The notes: generated by a model from the sequence alone, not told the origin. A stretch of 64,000 nt of DNA from Aeromicrobium sp. Root236 (GCF_001428805.1 NZ_LMIS01000001.1:868001-932000); one strand, 5' to 3'. Shown: positions 52,977-62,433, numbered from the stretch's first letter. Numbers and translations are program-made.

Positions 52977-54449
52977 TTACCGCGACGGAACGGTTGTCTC
53001 ACGTGTGGCGTCAGTGGCCTGTGAGATCTCCGGCGGGTCGCTCTCCTGCAGCCAGTCGACGATGCCGCACACGAGCTTCTTGCAGCCTCCGCAGCCGGTC
53101 GTCGCGAGCGTCGCGCTCGCCAGCGCGTCGACGGTTGTGGCGCCGCCGTCCCACGCGTGCACCAGGTCACCCTTGGTCACGCCGTTGCAGCGGCACACCG
53201 TCGTGGCGGCCGGCATCGTGGTGGGCGACGCGCTCTCGACGACGCCCATGGACCCGCTGCCCATCAGCAGGTGCATCGGGTCGACGGGGAGCATGCCGGG
53301 GCGGTCGAACTGGGTCGACAGGTGCGCCGCCAGGTCCGGGGCGCCGACGCAGGTGACGCCCACGAGGGTGTCGCCGCGCGCGACGAGCTCGACGTAGCGG
53401 CGCTCGCGCGGGTCCGAGAGCGTCACCACCCGGTCACGCTCGGCGGCGGTCGACGCCCGTACGCCCATCGTCACGACACTCATGCCCACAGCCTTGAGCC
53501 GCATCGCCGATCCGGAGATCGGCGGCAGCTCGAGCTCGCTGTCATGGGCGATGCTGCGGGCCAGGGCTCGCGCCTGCGCCCAGCCCGGGGCGACGAGACC
53601 GCTCACCCCGCTGGGCGTCTCGGCGCAGTCGCCGATCGCCGAGATGTGCCGGTCCTGCGTCGTGCGCAGGTCGTCGCCGACGACGATGCCGATGTTGGTC
53701 TCCAGGCCGGCGGCACCGGCGAGGCTCGTCTCCGGCGCGGTGCCGGCGGCGAGCACCACGAGACCGGCCGGGTAGGACGTGCCGTCCGCCAGCCGTACGG
53801 CGGTGACCCGCCCGTCGGTCACGCCGACCGACGCGATCTGCGCGTTGCCCACGAAGTCGATGCCGAGGTCCTTGGCGGCGTCCTCGGCGACCTGCGCGAC
53901 CGAGGCGTCGAGGTCACGGTCGAGCATCGTCGGCATGATCGACATGACCGTCACGTCGACACCGCGGTGCTGCAGGCCGCAGGCGAGCTCGATGCCCAAC
54001 GGCCCGCCGCCGATGACGACCGCCGTGTCGACGTTGAGCGCCGCGGCGGAGATGTCGCGCGCGTCGTCGAGGCTGCGCAGGACATGGGCGCCGCGGGGCA
54101 GGCCGTCACGGAGCCCGGGGATCGGGATGACCCTCCCCCGCGCGCCGGTGGCCAGCACCAGGTGGTCGTACTCGAAGTCGCCCTGCGCCGTCACGACGCA
54201 CCGGCGCTCACGGTCGATCTCGAGCGCCGCGACACCGGGACGTACGCGGACCCTGCCCTCGTCGGGCGTCGGCAGCGAGAGGCCCGCAAGGTCGACCCGG
54301 CCGGCGACCAGCTCGGTCAGCAGCACGCGGTTGTAGGGCTCGTAGGACTCCTCCCCCAGCAGGTCGACGTCGATCTCCGGAGCCACGCGCCCCAGCTCGT
54401 CGACGAAGCGGTTGCCCACCATCCCGGCACCGATGACCACGACCTTCAT
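52977..54449 (-). CDS. FAD-dependent oxidoreductase with [2Fe-2S] BFD domain, NasB-like
   Basis: 490 aa. FAD motif VVIGAGMVGNRFVDEL at the N-terminus, NAD(P)H motif VVIGGGPLGIELACGL, and a C-terminal BFD cluster domain (CRCNGVT ... TTGCGGCKKLV). It resembles the N-terminal half of NirB and the electron-transfer subunit NasB. Its ATG overlaps the nitrate reductase stop (ATGA), so it is the likely NADH-linked electron donor to that enzyme. Confidence 0.83.
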   Translation of the reverse strand: MKVVVIGAGMVGNRFVDELGRVAPEIDVDLLGEESYEPYNRVLLTELVAGRVDLAGLSLPTPDEGRVRVRPGVAALEIDRERRCVVTAQGDFEYDHLVLATGARGRVIPIPGLRDGLPRGAHVLRSLDDARDISAAALNVDTAVVIGGGPLGIELACGLQHRGVDVTVMSIMPTMLDRDLDASVAQVAEDAAKDLGIDFVGNAQIASVGVTDGRVTAVRLADGTSYPAGLVVLAAGTAPETSLAGAAGLETNIGIVVGDDLRTTQDRHISAIGDCAETPSGVSGLVAPGWAQARALARSIAHDSELELPPISGSAMRLKAVGMSVVTMGVRASTAAERDRVVTLSDPRERRYVELVARGDTLVGVTCVGAPDLAAHLSTQFDRPGMLPVDPMHLLMGSGSMGVVESASPTTMPAATTVCRCNGVTKGDLVHAWDGGATTVDALASATLATTGCGGCKKLVCGIVDWLQESDPPEISQATDATRETTVPSR

Positions 54450-56581
54450 GCTTCTGCCCTCCTGATCTGGACTGCACAGACCTTGAACTCCGGCATGCCC
54501 GACACCGGGTCCGTCGCCGCGTTGGTGACGGCGTTGACCATGCCCTCGTCCGCGAAGTGGAACGGCACGAACACGGTGTCCGGGCGGATGTCGGGGCTGA
54601 TGCGCGCCTGGGCCACCATCGACCCCCGCTTGGACGTGATCCGGATGTCGTCGATGCCCTCGACGCCGATGCGGTCTGCCAGCATCGGATGGATCTCGAC
54701 GTACGCCCGGGGCATCGACTCGTTGAGCTTCGTGACGCGGCGGGTCTGGGCGCCGGACTGGTAGTGCTGCAGGACGCGACCGGTCACGAGCCACACGGGC
54801 GCCTCGGACCGCAACGCGTCGGCGGGGCCCACCGGGCGTACGGCGATCATCGTCGCGCGGCCGCTCGGCGTGGGGAACGACTCGGCGAACAGCCGCGGCG
54901 TGCCGGGGTGGTCCTCCGACGGGCACGGCCAGTAGAGCGCCTCACCCGCGTCGAGCCGGTCGTACGAGATGCCGGCGTAGTCGGCGCGACCGCCGGCACT
55001 GGCGCGCCGCAGCTCGTCGTAGACCTCGCGCGGCTCGGTCGCCCAGACGCCGGGCGCCTCGAGCCTGGACGCCAAGGCCGAGAAGATCTCGAGCTCAGAA
55101 CGTACGCCCGAGGGTGCTTCGACGGCCTTGCGACGGCGCAGCACGCGACCTTCGAGGCCGGTCATGGTGCCCTCCTCCTCGGCCCACTGGGTCACCGGGA
55201 GGATGTAGTCGGCCAGCATCGCGGTCTCGGACGGGATGAAGTCACACACCACGACGAGGTCGAGCGACTCGATGCGGCGACGGATCGCGTCGGCGTCGGG
55301 GGCGCTGACCAGCACGTTGCTGCCGTGCACGAACAGCGCTCGCGGGCCGTCGGGCATGCCGAGGCTCATGAGCAGCTCGATCGCCGGGACGCCCGGTCCC
55401 GGGAGGATCTCGGGGTCGACGCCCCACACGCCGGCGACGTGCTCGCGAGCGGCCGGATCGGCGATCATGCGGTAGCCGGGCAGCTGGTCGGACTTCTGGC
55501 CGTGCTCGCGGCCGCCCTGCCCGTTGCCCTGGCCCGTGATGGCGCCGTATCCGCCACGCTCAGCGCCGACGAGGCCGAGCGACAGGGCGAGGTTGATGAC
55601 CGCGGTGACGGTGTCGGTGCCGTCGACGTGCTGCTCCGAGCCGCGGCCGGTCAGCAGGAACGCTCCCGCACCACCGCGGTGGGGGCTGGCATCGGCGAGC
55701 GTACGGGCGATGCGGCGCAGCTGGGTCTCGGGGACGCCAGTCGTGGCGGCGACCCGCTCGGGCCACCACTCGGCGACGCTGCGGCGTACGGCATCGACGC
55801 CGTCGACGCGCGCGGCAAGGTAGTCCGCATCGACGAGCGACTCGGCGTGAACGATGTGCAGGAGGCCGAGCAGGAAGACGAGGTCAGTGCCGGGGACGAG
55901 CTGCACGTGCTCACCGCCGCCATCCTCGGTGAGCTTGGCCGTGGCGCTGAGGCGCGGGTCGACCACGATGAGCCCACCGCGCTCGCGTACGCCTCCGAGG
56001 TGCTGGACCGCGGGCGGCATCGTGTCGGCCAGGTTGCTGCCGAACAGCATGACGACCTGGGCGTCGTTGAGGTCGGTCAGCGGGAACGGCAGCCCGCGGT
56101 CGACGCCGAGCGTACGGTTCGCGGCCGCTGCCGCGGAGGACATGCAGAACCGGCCGTTGTAGTCGATCAATCGCGTACGCAGGGCGAGCCGGGCGAACTT
56201 GCCGAGCTGGTAGGCCTTCTCGTTCGTCAGCCCACCGCCACCGAACACCGCGATCCCGTCCGGGCCGTCGGACGCCTGGATGGCCTGCACCCGGGCGGCG
56301 ATGTCATCGAGCGCTTCGTCCCAGCCGACCGGCTCGAACCGGTCCTCGCTTCTTGAGCCTGGGGGTCCCCCCACGAGCTCTGCGAGTAGGGGGCTCGAAA
56401 GGACCCGCCTGAGCGGTGTCGTGATGCGGTCCTGGGCCCCCAGGAGCTCGGCGCTGGTCCAGCCCTTCTGGCACATGCCGCCGACGTTGGTGGGAAACGC
56501 CCGCGGCTCGGCGGCGATGGGATCGCCGCCGAGCTTCTGGGCGCACTGCAAGGCGCAGTACGGGCAGTGGGTGTCCGTCAC
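54446..56581 (-). CDS. Assimilatory nitrate reductase, molybdopterin catalytic subunit
   Basis: 711 aa with a GTG start 7 bp after narK. [4Fe-4S] ligands C6, C9, C13, C37 (HCPYCALQC ... MCQKG) and Mo-ligand Cys146 (YNGRFCMSS); C-terminal molydopterin-dinucleotide-binding domain (LVTGRVLQHYQSGAQTRR). No twin-arginine signal, so cytoplasmic NasA/NarB type: nitrate to nitrite. Residues about 61-80 (LSSPLLAELVGGPPGSRSED) look like an insertion relative to the family and match a palindromic DNA element (56342-56401). Overlaps the FAD oxidoreductase gene. Confidence 0.92.
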   Translation of the reverse strand: MTDTHCPYCALQCAQKLGGDPIAAEPRAFPTNVGGMCQKGWTSAELLGAQDRITTPLRRVLSSPLLAELVGGPPGSRSEDRFEPVGWDEALDDIAARVQAIQASDGPDGIAVFGGGGLTNEKAYQLGKFARLALRTRLIDYNGRFCMSSAAAAANRTLGVDRGLPFPLTDLNDAQVVMLFGSNLADTMPPAVQHLGGVRERGGLIVVDPRLSATAKLTEDGGGEHVQLVPGTDLVFLLGLLHIVHAESLVDADYLAARVDGVDAVRRSVAEWWPERVAATTGVPETQLRRIARTLADASPHRGGAGAFLLTGRGSEQHVDGTDTVTAVINLALSLGLVGAERGGYGAITGQGNGQGGREHGQKSDQLPGYRMIADPAAREHVAGVWGVDPEILPGPGVPAIELLMSLGMPDGPRALFVHGSNVLVSAPDADAIRRRIESLDLVVVCDFIPSETAMLADYILPVTQWAEEEGTMTGLEGRVLRRRKAVEAPSGVRSELEIFSALASRLEAPGVWATEPREVYDELRRASAGGRADYAGISYDRLDAGEALYWPCPSEDHPGTPRLFAESFPTPSGRATMIAVRPVGPADALRSEAPVWLVTGRVLQHYQSGAQTRRVTKLNESMPRAYVEIHPMLADRIGVEGIDDIRITSKRGSMVAQARISPDIRPDTVFVPFHFADEGMVNAVTNAATDPVSGMPEFKVCAVQIRRAEA
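56342..56401. repeat. In-frame palindromic insertion within nitrate reductase gene
   Basis: A 60-bp stretch with GGGGGTCCCCCC and CCCCC...GGGGG arms and the core CGAGCTCTGCGAG, which also occurs in the 40-bp repeat at 61-100 and 58338-58377. It adds 20 codons with no stop. Base pattern differs sharply from flanking coding sequence. Confidence 0.55.
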
Positions 56582-56588
56582 GGTGTTG

Positions 56589-58148
56589 CTACACCCCGAC
56601 CTTCGTCATGTGCGACTTGGGACGGAGGTAGAAGATCCAGGTCACCGCGAGGCAGATGACGTAGAACGCCGTGAAGACGATGAACGCGTTCTTGACCGCC
56701 GCGACCGGGTCGTCGACCCACGGCGAGCTGAACGTGATCGGGATCAGGAACCCGCCGAGGGCACCGACGGCACCGGCGATGCCGATGACGGCCGAGGCCT
56801 CCTTGGTCGACTTCTTCTCGGCCGCCGCGCGCTCCGGGGAGCCGTCAGCACCGGTCTGGAGCGCGTAGCTCTTCCAGATCAACGGGATCATCCGGTACGT
56901 CGAGCCGTTGCCGATGCCGGTCGCGGCGAAGACGAACAGGAACGCGATGAGGAAGAACGGGAAGATGTCGGAGTTGTGGTTGACCGCGGACACGACCTCC
57001 GGGGTGAAGCCGGGGAACGACGTCGGATCCTTGGCCCAGGCGGCGAGCTTCTCCGGCGGAGCGGTCGGAACGGTCTTGAGCTGCGTCAGCGTGAAGAACA
57101 CCGTCAGCGTGCCGACGATCATCACGATGAACGTCACGAACGTGACCTTGGCGCCGCCGTACTTGTCAGCGAGCCAGCCGCCGACGGGACGCGTGAGCGA
57201 GCCGACGAGCGCGCCGAGGAAGGCGTAGTAGGCGAAGTTGATGCCGATGGAGGCGGTCGGGACCGGCGAGCGGAAGAAGTTGATCTTGATCAGCAGCGGC
57301 ATGGCGGCCGAGTAGCCGATGAACGAGCCGAACGTGCCGACGTACAGGAACGACATGACCCAGGTGTGCTTGTACTTCACGACCGCGAGCTGCTCACGGG
57401 GCTTGGAGTACGCCGCGCTGAGGTTGTTCATGAACGCGTACGCCGCGAGGGCCGCCACGACCGCGAGTGCGGCGTAGAGGTAGCCGGCCCGCTCGAGCAC
57501 GATTCCGTTCTGGCTGGCCTTGACCAGGCCGAACGCGCCGGCGCCGCCCACGATGATGGGCAGGAAGAACTGGATGACCGAGACGCCGAAGTTGCCGCCC
57601 GCCGCGTTGAGGCCGAGCGCCGTGCCCTTGAGCCGGGTCGGGTAGAAGAAGTTGATGTTGGCCATCGAGGAGGCGAAGTTGCCGCCGCCGACGCCCGCGG
57701 TCGCCGCGATCACGATGAACACCCAGAACGGTGTGTCAGGACGCTGCACGAAGAAGGCGAACAGCAGCGTCGGGATCACGAGCATCAAGGCGCTGAACAC
57801 CGCGAAGTTGCGGCCGCCGAACTTCGGCACCGCGAACGTGTAGGGCAGGCGGAGCAGCGAGCCCACGAGGTTGGGCACGGCCACGAGCCAGAACAGCTGC
57901 TGCGGAGTGAACGCGAAGCCGGCCTTGGTCAGGAGGGCCGCGCTGACGCTCCACAGGAGCCACACCGAGAAGCCGAGGTGCTCACCGAAGATCGACCAGA
58001 TGAGGTTGCGCTTGGCGACCGCGCGACCAGTGGACTCCCAGAACGCAGGGTTCTCGGGCTCCCACTCGTCGATCCACCTGCCCGTGCGGCGAGCAGAGGC
58101 CGGTGGGGTCGGCTGTTGTTCTGGAGGACTGCTGACGACACTGGTCAT
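56589..58148 (-). CDS. narK: NarK/NasA-type nitrate/nitrite MFS transporter
   Basis: 519 aa from the ATG at 58148 (preceded by GGAGCG); an ATG six codons upstream is poorer. About 12 transmembrane helices; nitrate signature-like segments GVGGGNFASSMANINFFYP and GIGNGSTYRMIPLI fit the NNP family. Imports nitrate for the reductase just downstream. First gene of the nitrate operon. A loop near 320-350 is long. Confidence 0.9.
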   Translation of the reverse strand: MTSVVSSPPEQQPTPPASARRTGRWIDEWEPENPAFWESTGRAVAKRNLIWSIFGEHLGFSVWLLWSVSAALLTKAGFAFTPQQLFWLVAVPNLVGSLLRLPYTFAVPKFGGRNFAVFSALMLVIPTLLFAFFVQRPDTPFWVFIVIAATAGVGGGNFASSMANINFFYPTRLKGTALGLNAAGGNFGVSVIQFFLPIIVGGAGAFGLVKASQNGIVLERAGYLYAALAVVAALAAYAFMNNLSAAYSKPREQLAVVKYKHTWVMSFLYVGTFGSFIGYSAAMPLLIKINFFRSPVPTASIGINFAYYAFLGALVGSLTRPVGGWLADKYGGAKVTFVTFIVMIVGTLTVFFTLTQLKTVPTAPPEKLAAWAKDPTSFPGFTPEVVSAVNHNSDIFPFFLIAFLFVFAATGIGNGSTYRMIPLIWKSYALQTGADGSPERAAAEKKSTKEASAVIGIAGAVGALGGFLIPITFSSPWVDDPVAAVKNAFIVFTAFYVICLAVTWIFYLRPKSHMTKVGV

Positions 58149-58194
58149 GGAACGCTCCGAGGTCATGGACCGGCACTTCGCCGGGTCTGGTGAC

Positions 58195-58222
58195 TCTGAA
58201 ACTAGGCAGTCCGTGTTTCAGA
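58195..58222. promoter_or_regulatory. Inverted repeat upstream of narK
   Basis: Perfect 8-bp arms TCTGAAAC-N12-GTTTCAGA, centred about 60 bp before the narK ATG. It is well placed for an operator of the nitrate operon. It does not show GlnR spacing. A second small palindrome, CACACC-TTT-GGTGTG, lies at 58271-58285. Confidence 0.5.
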
Positions 58223-58337
58223 CCAGGAGACCTCGCGATGAGGACGACGTAACACTGTCCGCACAGTCGCCACACCTTTGGTGTGAGAAGTCGCGAGGCG
58301 CAAGCCTGTCACTTCCGGGCCGCACTCGTTCGCTGAC

Positions 58338-58377
58338 GAGGCCGCCGGCGGCCGAGTGGGAGCGAGCTCTGCGAGCG
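58338..58377. repeat. Dispersed 40-bp repeat copy
   Basis: Matches the reverse complement of 61-100 at 37 of 40 positions, including GGGAGCGAGCTCTGCGAGCG. It lies in the 334-bp narK-rnj gap, which otherwise holds the narK operator-like repeats and no gene I can support. Confidence 0.75.
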
Positions 58378-58482
58378 AAGCGCCGTGAGACGTGCGCTCG
58401 CGCGAGCATGTCGTCGTACGCCCCTTCGGTCGCCCGTTCCTCGCTCCCTCCCGCGACTTCGTCGCCAGGGGCCGGTTGTTGC

Positions 58483-60162
58483 TCAGGCCTCGATGACGAC
58501 GGGGAGGATCATCGGCCGGCGGCGCAGCTTGCGGCCGACGTACGAGCCGAGGACCCGGCGTACGACCTGCTGGAGCTGGCGCGAGTCGTGGTTGCCCTCG
58601 GCCATCGACTCCTCGAGCGCCGACACGATCTTGGGCAGGATCTCGTCGAAGGCCGAGTCGTCCTCGGCGATGCCGCGCGCGTGGATCTCGGGACCGGAGA
58701 CGATCTTGCCGTTGGTCGAGTCGACGACCACGACGACGGAGATGAAGCCCTCCTCGCCGAGCACGCGGCGATCCTTGAGCTCGGAATCCGTCAGGTCGCC
58801 GACCGAGGAGCCGTCCACGTAGACGTAGCCGCACTGCACGGCGCCGGTGATCGAGGCGTGGCCGTCGACGAGGTCGATGACGAACCCGTCCTCGGCCAGC
58901 AGGACGTTGGGCACGCCGGTGGCGGTCGCCAGCTTGGCGTTGGCGTGCAGGTGCCGGATCTCGCCGTGGACCGGGAGCACGTTGGTCGGCTTGACGATGT
59001 TGTAGCAGTAGAGCAGCTCGCCGGCCGACGCGTGGCCCGAGACGTGCACCAGGGCGTTGCCCTTGTGGACGACGTTGGCGCCGAGCTTGGTGAGGCCGTC
59101 GATCACGCGGTAGATCGCGTTCTCGTTGCCCGGGATCAGCGACGACGCGAGCAGGACCGTGTCGCCCGGCTCGAGGCTGACCTGCTGGTGGCTGTTGTTG
59201 GCCATGCGCGACAGCGCTGCCATCGGCTCGCCCTGCGAGCCGGTCGACATCAGCACCATCTCGTGCGGTGGAGCCGCGTCGATCTTGTCGACGACGACGC
59301 CGTCGGGCACGTGGAGGTAGCCCAGCTCACGCGCGATCTGCATGTTGCGGACCATCGACCGTCCGACGTACGCGACCTTGCGGTTGTGCTTGACGGCGGC
59401 GTCGATGACCTGCTGGACGCGGTGGATGTGCGACGCGAACGACGCCACGATGATGCGCCGGGTGCTGCTGGCGAACACCGCGTCGATCGCCGGGGTGATG
59501 TTGCGCTCGGACGTCGTGAACCCCGGCACCTCGGCGTTGGTCGAGTCGGTGAGGAACAGGTCGACGCCCTGCTCGCCGAGGCGCGCGAACGCCCGGAGGT
59601 CGGTGATGCGGCCGTCGAGCGGCAGCTGGTCCATCTTGAAGTCGCCGGTGTGCAGCGCGACGCCGGCCGGTGTCTTGATCGCAACGGCGAGGGCGTCGGG
59701 GATCGAGTGGTTGACCGCGACGAACTCGAGCTCGAACGGCCCGAACGACTGGACGTCACCCTCGGACACGACGTACTTGGGCGCGTCCTTGAGACGGTGC
59801 TCCTTGAGCTTGGGCTCGAGGAACGCCAGCGTGAGCTGCGAGCCGATGACCGGGATGTTGTCGCGCTCACGCAGCAGGTAGGGCACGCCGCCGATGTGGT
59901 CCTCGTGGCCGTGCGTCAGCACGATGCCGACGACGTCCTGCAGGCGGTCACGGATGGGGCCGAAGTCGGGCAGGATCAGGTCGACGCCGGGCTGGTGCTC
60001 CTCGGGGAAGAGGACGCCGCAGTCGACGACGAGGAGCTTGCCGCCGTACTCGAAGACCGTCATGTTGCGGCCGATCTCACCGAGCCCGCCGAGCGGGATG
60101 ACGCGCAGAGCGCCTTCGGGGAGTGCGGGAGGCGGATCGAGCTCGAGGTGCATGTGGCTCAT
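58483..60162 (-). CDS. rnj: Ribonuclease J
   Basis: 559 aa from the ATG at 60162. Metallo-beta-lactamase/beta-CASP nuclease: metal motif HGHEDH at 84-89, further ligands in HTGDFKMD, the beta-CASP region and C-terminal GSVGDL ... domain. 5'-3' exo/endonuclease in mRNA decay and rRNA maturation. It follows dapA by 10 bp, the standard dapA-rnj pairing of Actinobacteria. Confidence 0.95.
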   Translation of the reverse strand: MSHMHLELDPPPALPEGALRVIPLGGLGEIGRNMTVFEYGGKLLVVDCGVLFPEEHQPGVDLILPDFGPIRDRLQDVVGIVLTHGHEDHIGGVPYLLRERDNIPVIGSQLTLAFLEPKLKEHRLKDAPKYVVSEGDVQSFGPFELEFVAVNHSIPDALAVAIKTPAGVALHTGDFKMDQLPLDGRITDLRAFARLGEQGVDLFLTDSTNAEVPGFTTSERNITPAIDAVFASSTRRIIVASFASHIHRVQQVIDAAVKHNRKVAYVGRSMVRNMQIARELGYLHVPDGVVVDKIDAAPPHEMVLMSTGSQGEPMAALSRMANNSHQQVSLEPGDTVLLASSLIPGNENAIYRVIDGLTKLGANVVHKGNALVHVSGHASAGELLYCYNIVKPTNVLPVHGEIRHLHANAKLATATGVPNVLLAEDGFVIDLVDGHASITGAVQCGYVYVDGSSVGDLTDSELKDRRVLGEEGFISVVVVVDSTNGKIVSGPEIHARGIAEDDSAFDEILPKIVSALEESMAEGNHDSRQLQQVVRRVLGSYVGRKLRRRPMILPVVIEA

Positions 60163-60172
60163 TGCGAAGCTT

Positions 60173-61081
60173 TCAGAGAAGGCCCGAAGCCACCAGGCCG
60201 TCGCGTACGATCGCGACTTCCTCGTCGGTGGCTTCGAGGAGTGGTGAACGCATCGTGCGGTGCTCGACCACGCCGAGGAGCTGCAGCGCAGCCTTGGACG
60301 TGATCGCACCTTGCGTGTAGGTCATCATCGCCTTGACGGCGGGAAGCAGCTGGTTGTTGATGGATCGTGCGGTGGCGAGGTCGCCGGCGTCGACGGCCGC
60401 GACCATGCGTGCGTACGCACCGGCGGCCGCGTGCGAGACGACGCTCACGACGCCGCTGGCGCCCATGGCGAGCCACGGGAGGTTGACCGGGTCGTCGCCG
60501 GAATAGATCTTGATGCCGGTCTCGCGCATCAGCCAGGCGCCGCGGTTGAGGTCGCCGAGGGCGTCCTTGACCGCGATCACGAGCGGGTGATCAGCAAGCC
60601 GGGCGTACGTGTCGTCGGCGATCGTGACGCCGGTGCGGCCCGGGATGTCGTAGAGCATGACGGGGGTGTCGTCGCCGGCGCGGGCGACCTCCTCGATGTG
60701 CGAGAGGATGCCGGCCTGCGGGGGCTTGCTGTAGTAGGGCGTGACGAGCAGCAGCCCGTGCGCGCCGGCCTTCTTGGCCTGCTCGGCGAGCTCGACGGAG
60801 TGACGCGTGTCGTTCGTGCCGACCCCGGCGACGACCGTCGCACGGTCTCCGACGGCTTCGAGGACCGCAGCCAGCAGCCGACCGTCCTCGGCGACGGTGG
60901 TGGTCGGCGACTCCCCGGTCGTGCCGCTGATGACGAGTCCGTCGCTGCCCTGGTCGACGAGGTAGGACGCGACCTTCTGCGCGTCGGCGAGGTCGAGCTC
61001 ACCCTCGCGGGTGAACGGCGTGACCATGGCGGTCAGCACGCGCCCGAAGGGCGCAGCCTCGGTGGCGAGCGGCGACGTCAT
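60173..61081 (-). CDS. dapA: 4-hydroxy-tetrahydrodipicolinate synthase
   Basis: 302 aa from the ATG at 61081. TIM barrel with GTTGE (53-57), catalytic Tyr144 (YDIPGRTG) and Schiff-base Lys172 (VIAVKDALGD). Condenses pyruvate with aspartate semialdehyde for lysine/DAP. Divergent from a thioesterase-like gene with 54 bp between. dapF of the same pathway is at 8830-9648. Confidence 0.95.
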   Translation of the reverse strand: MTSPLATEAAPFGRVLTAMVTPFTREGELDLADAQKVASYLVDQGSDGLVISGTTGESPTTTVAEDGRLLAAVLEAVGDRATVVAGVGTNDTRHSVELAEQAKKAGAHGLLLVTPYYSKPPQAGILSHIEEVARAGDDTPVMLYDIPGRTGVTIADDTYARLADHPLVIAVKDALGDLNRGAWLMRETGIKIYSGDDPVNLPWLAMGASGVVSVVSHAAAGAYARMVAAVDAGDLATARSINNQLLPAVKAMMTYTQGAITSKAALQLLGVVEHRTMRSPLLEATDEEVAIVRDGLVASGLL

Positions 61082-61135
61082 ACCCACGAGGCTACCGCTT
61101 GAGCCGGTGTCCGCAGCGACCGGCAGGATGACGGT

Positions 61136-61924
61136 GTGACCGAGGACATCTATGACATCGACACCGCGTCGGTCCCCCGGGGCGACGGCATCCGCGACCT
61201 GACCCTGACGGATCGGTGGAACACACCGCTCGGCAAGCCCAACGGTGGCTACATCCTCGCGGCGATGCTGCGCGGTCTCGGCGAGGAGATGGGTGCCGAC
61301 GACGCCATGGTCGGCGCGGTGACCTACCTCGCGTCGCCCGAGACCGGCGCAGCCGAGCTGCGCACGACGTCGCTGCGTCGCGGTCGCCGGGTCCAGACAG
61401 GCGAGGCGGCGCTGTGGGAGGGCGACCGGCACATCGCCCAGCTGCTGGCGAGCTTCGGCGCCCGCAGCGGCGGACGGACGGTCGAGCTCGGCACTCCCCC
61501 GGACCTGCCGGCTCCCGACGCCTGCATCAACCCCAAGGACTTCCCCGACGCGATGCCCGCGTCGACGATCTTCGATCGCGTCGACTACCGGCTCGGCACG
61601 GCACCGGGCTGGGCACTGGGCCAGCCGAGCGGCGATCCCACGTTCGAGCTGTGGCAACGCCTCGCCGACGGTCGCGAGATCGACCTTCCCGCGCTGGCGT
61701 TCCTCTGCGACTCGTACGCCCCGCCGGTGCTCGAGATCGGTGAGGCGCAGTCGATGACGGTGCAGCTCACGGTCCACCTGCACCGCAGGCCCGTGCCGGG
61801 CTGGATCGCGACCCGCCTCACGACGCGCCACGTCATCAAGGGCTTCCACGAGGAGGACTGCGAGCTGTGGGACGAGGCCGGCAACCTCGTCGCCCAGAGC
61901 CGTCAGCTCGCCATCCTCCTCTGA
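61136..61924 (+). CDS. TesB-like acyl-CoA thioesterase family protein
   Basis: 262 aa with a GTG start. Double-hotdog pattern: GKPNGGYILAAML near residue 33 in the first half and DSYAPPVLEIG ... VQLTVHLHRRP ... CELWDEAGNLVAQSRQLAIL in the second, as in the thioesterase superfamily 3/TesB-like proteins. Substrate unknown. Convergent with dfrA at a 10-bp gap. Confidence 0.82.
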   Translation: MTEDIYDIDTASVPRGDGIRDLTLTDRWNTPLGKPNGGYILAAMLRGLGEEMGADDAMVGAVTYLASPETGAAELRTTSLRRGRRVQTGEAALWEGDRHIAQLLASFGARSGGRTVELGTPPDLPAPDACINPKDFPDAMPASTIFDRVDYRLGTAPGWALGQPSGDPTFELWQRLADGREIDLPALAFLCDSYAPPVLEIGEAQSMTVQLTVHLHRRPVPGWIATRLTTRHVIKGFHEEDCELWDEAGNLVAQSRQLAILL

Positions 61925-61934
61925 CCCACCGCGG

Positions 61935-62408
61935 TCAGGCGCGGTCGTAGGTGGCGATGTCGTAGCCGTCGTACGTCTCGCGGCCCACCTCGGTCCACGC
62001 GGACCAGTCGAGGTCGGGGAACCAGGCATCACCGTCGGGTGCCAGGTGCACGTGCGTGACGACCATGCGGTCGACGAGCTGCTCAGCCAGCGCCTCGGCA
62101 TAGACCTGCGCGCCACCGATCAGGAACGCCTCGTCGTCACGCCCCAGCGCCAGGGCCAGCGCATCGGTCAGAGTGTGCGCCACCTCGACGCCGTCGGCGT
62201 GCCAGTCGGCGTTGCGGGTCAGCACGATCGACGTGCGGCCCGGCAGGGGTCGGCCGATCGACTCGTACGTCGTGCGGCCCATCACGATCGGGTGCCCCAT
62301 CGTCAGCGCCTTGAACTGCTGCTGGTCGCCCGTGCGCGGCCACGGCATCTCGCCGTCGTTGCCGATCACACCGTTGGACCCGATCGCCACGACGATCGTG
62401 ACCGTCAC
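61935..62408 (-). CDS. dfrA: Dihydrofolate reductase
   Basis: 157 aa with a GTG start at 62408. Typical DHFR: VAIGSNGVIGNDGEMPW at the N-terminus, MGRTTYESIGRPLPGR, IGGAQVY and TYDRA end. Regenerates tetrahydrofolate after ThyA. It follows thyA by 25 bp, the usual pair. Confidence 0.95.
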   Translation of the reverse strand: MTVTIVVAIGSNGVIGNDGEMPWPRTGDQQQFKALTMGHPIVMGRTTYESIGRPLPGRTSIVLTRNADWHADGVEVAHTLTDALALALGRDDEAFLIGGAQVYAEALAEQLVDRMVVTHVHLAPDGDAWFPDLDWSAWTEVGRETYDGYDIATYDRA

Positions 62409-62433
62409 AGTGCTGTCGTCATTCGGCTCCGCC

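Noticed and set aside
58187-58224. GlnR box upstream of narK
   Set aside because: GAAAC half-sites exist but the five-base elements at the required 11-base phase do not match GTnAC on either strand.
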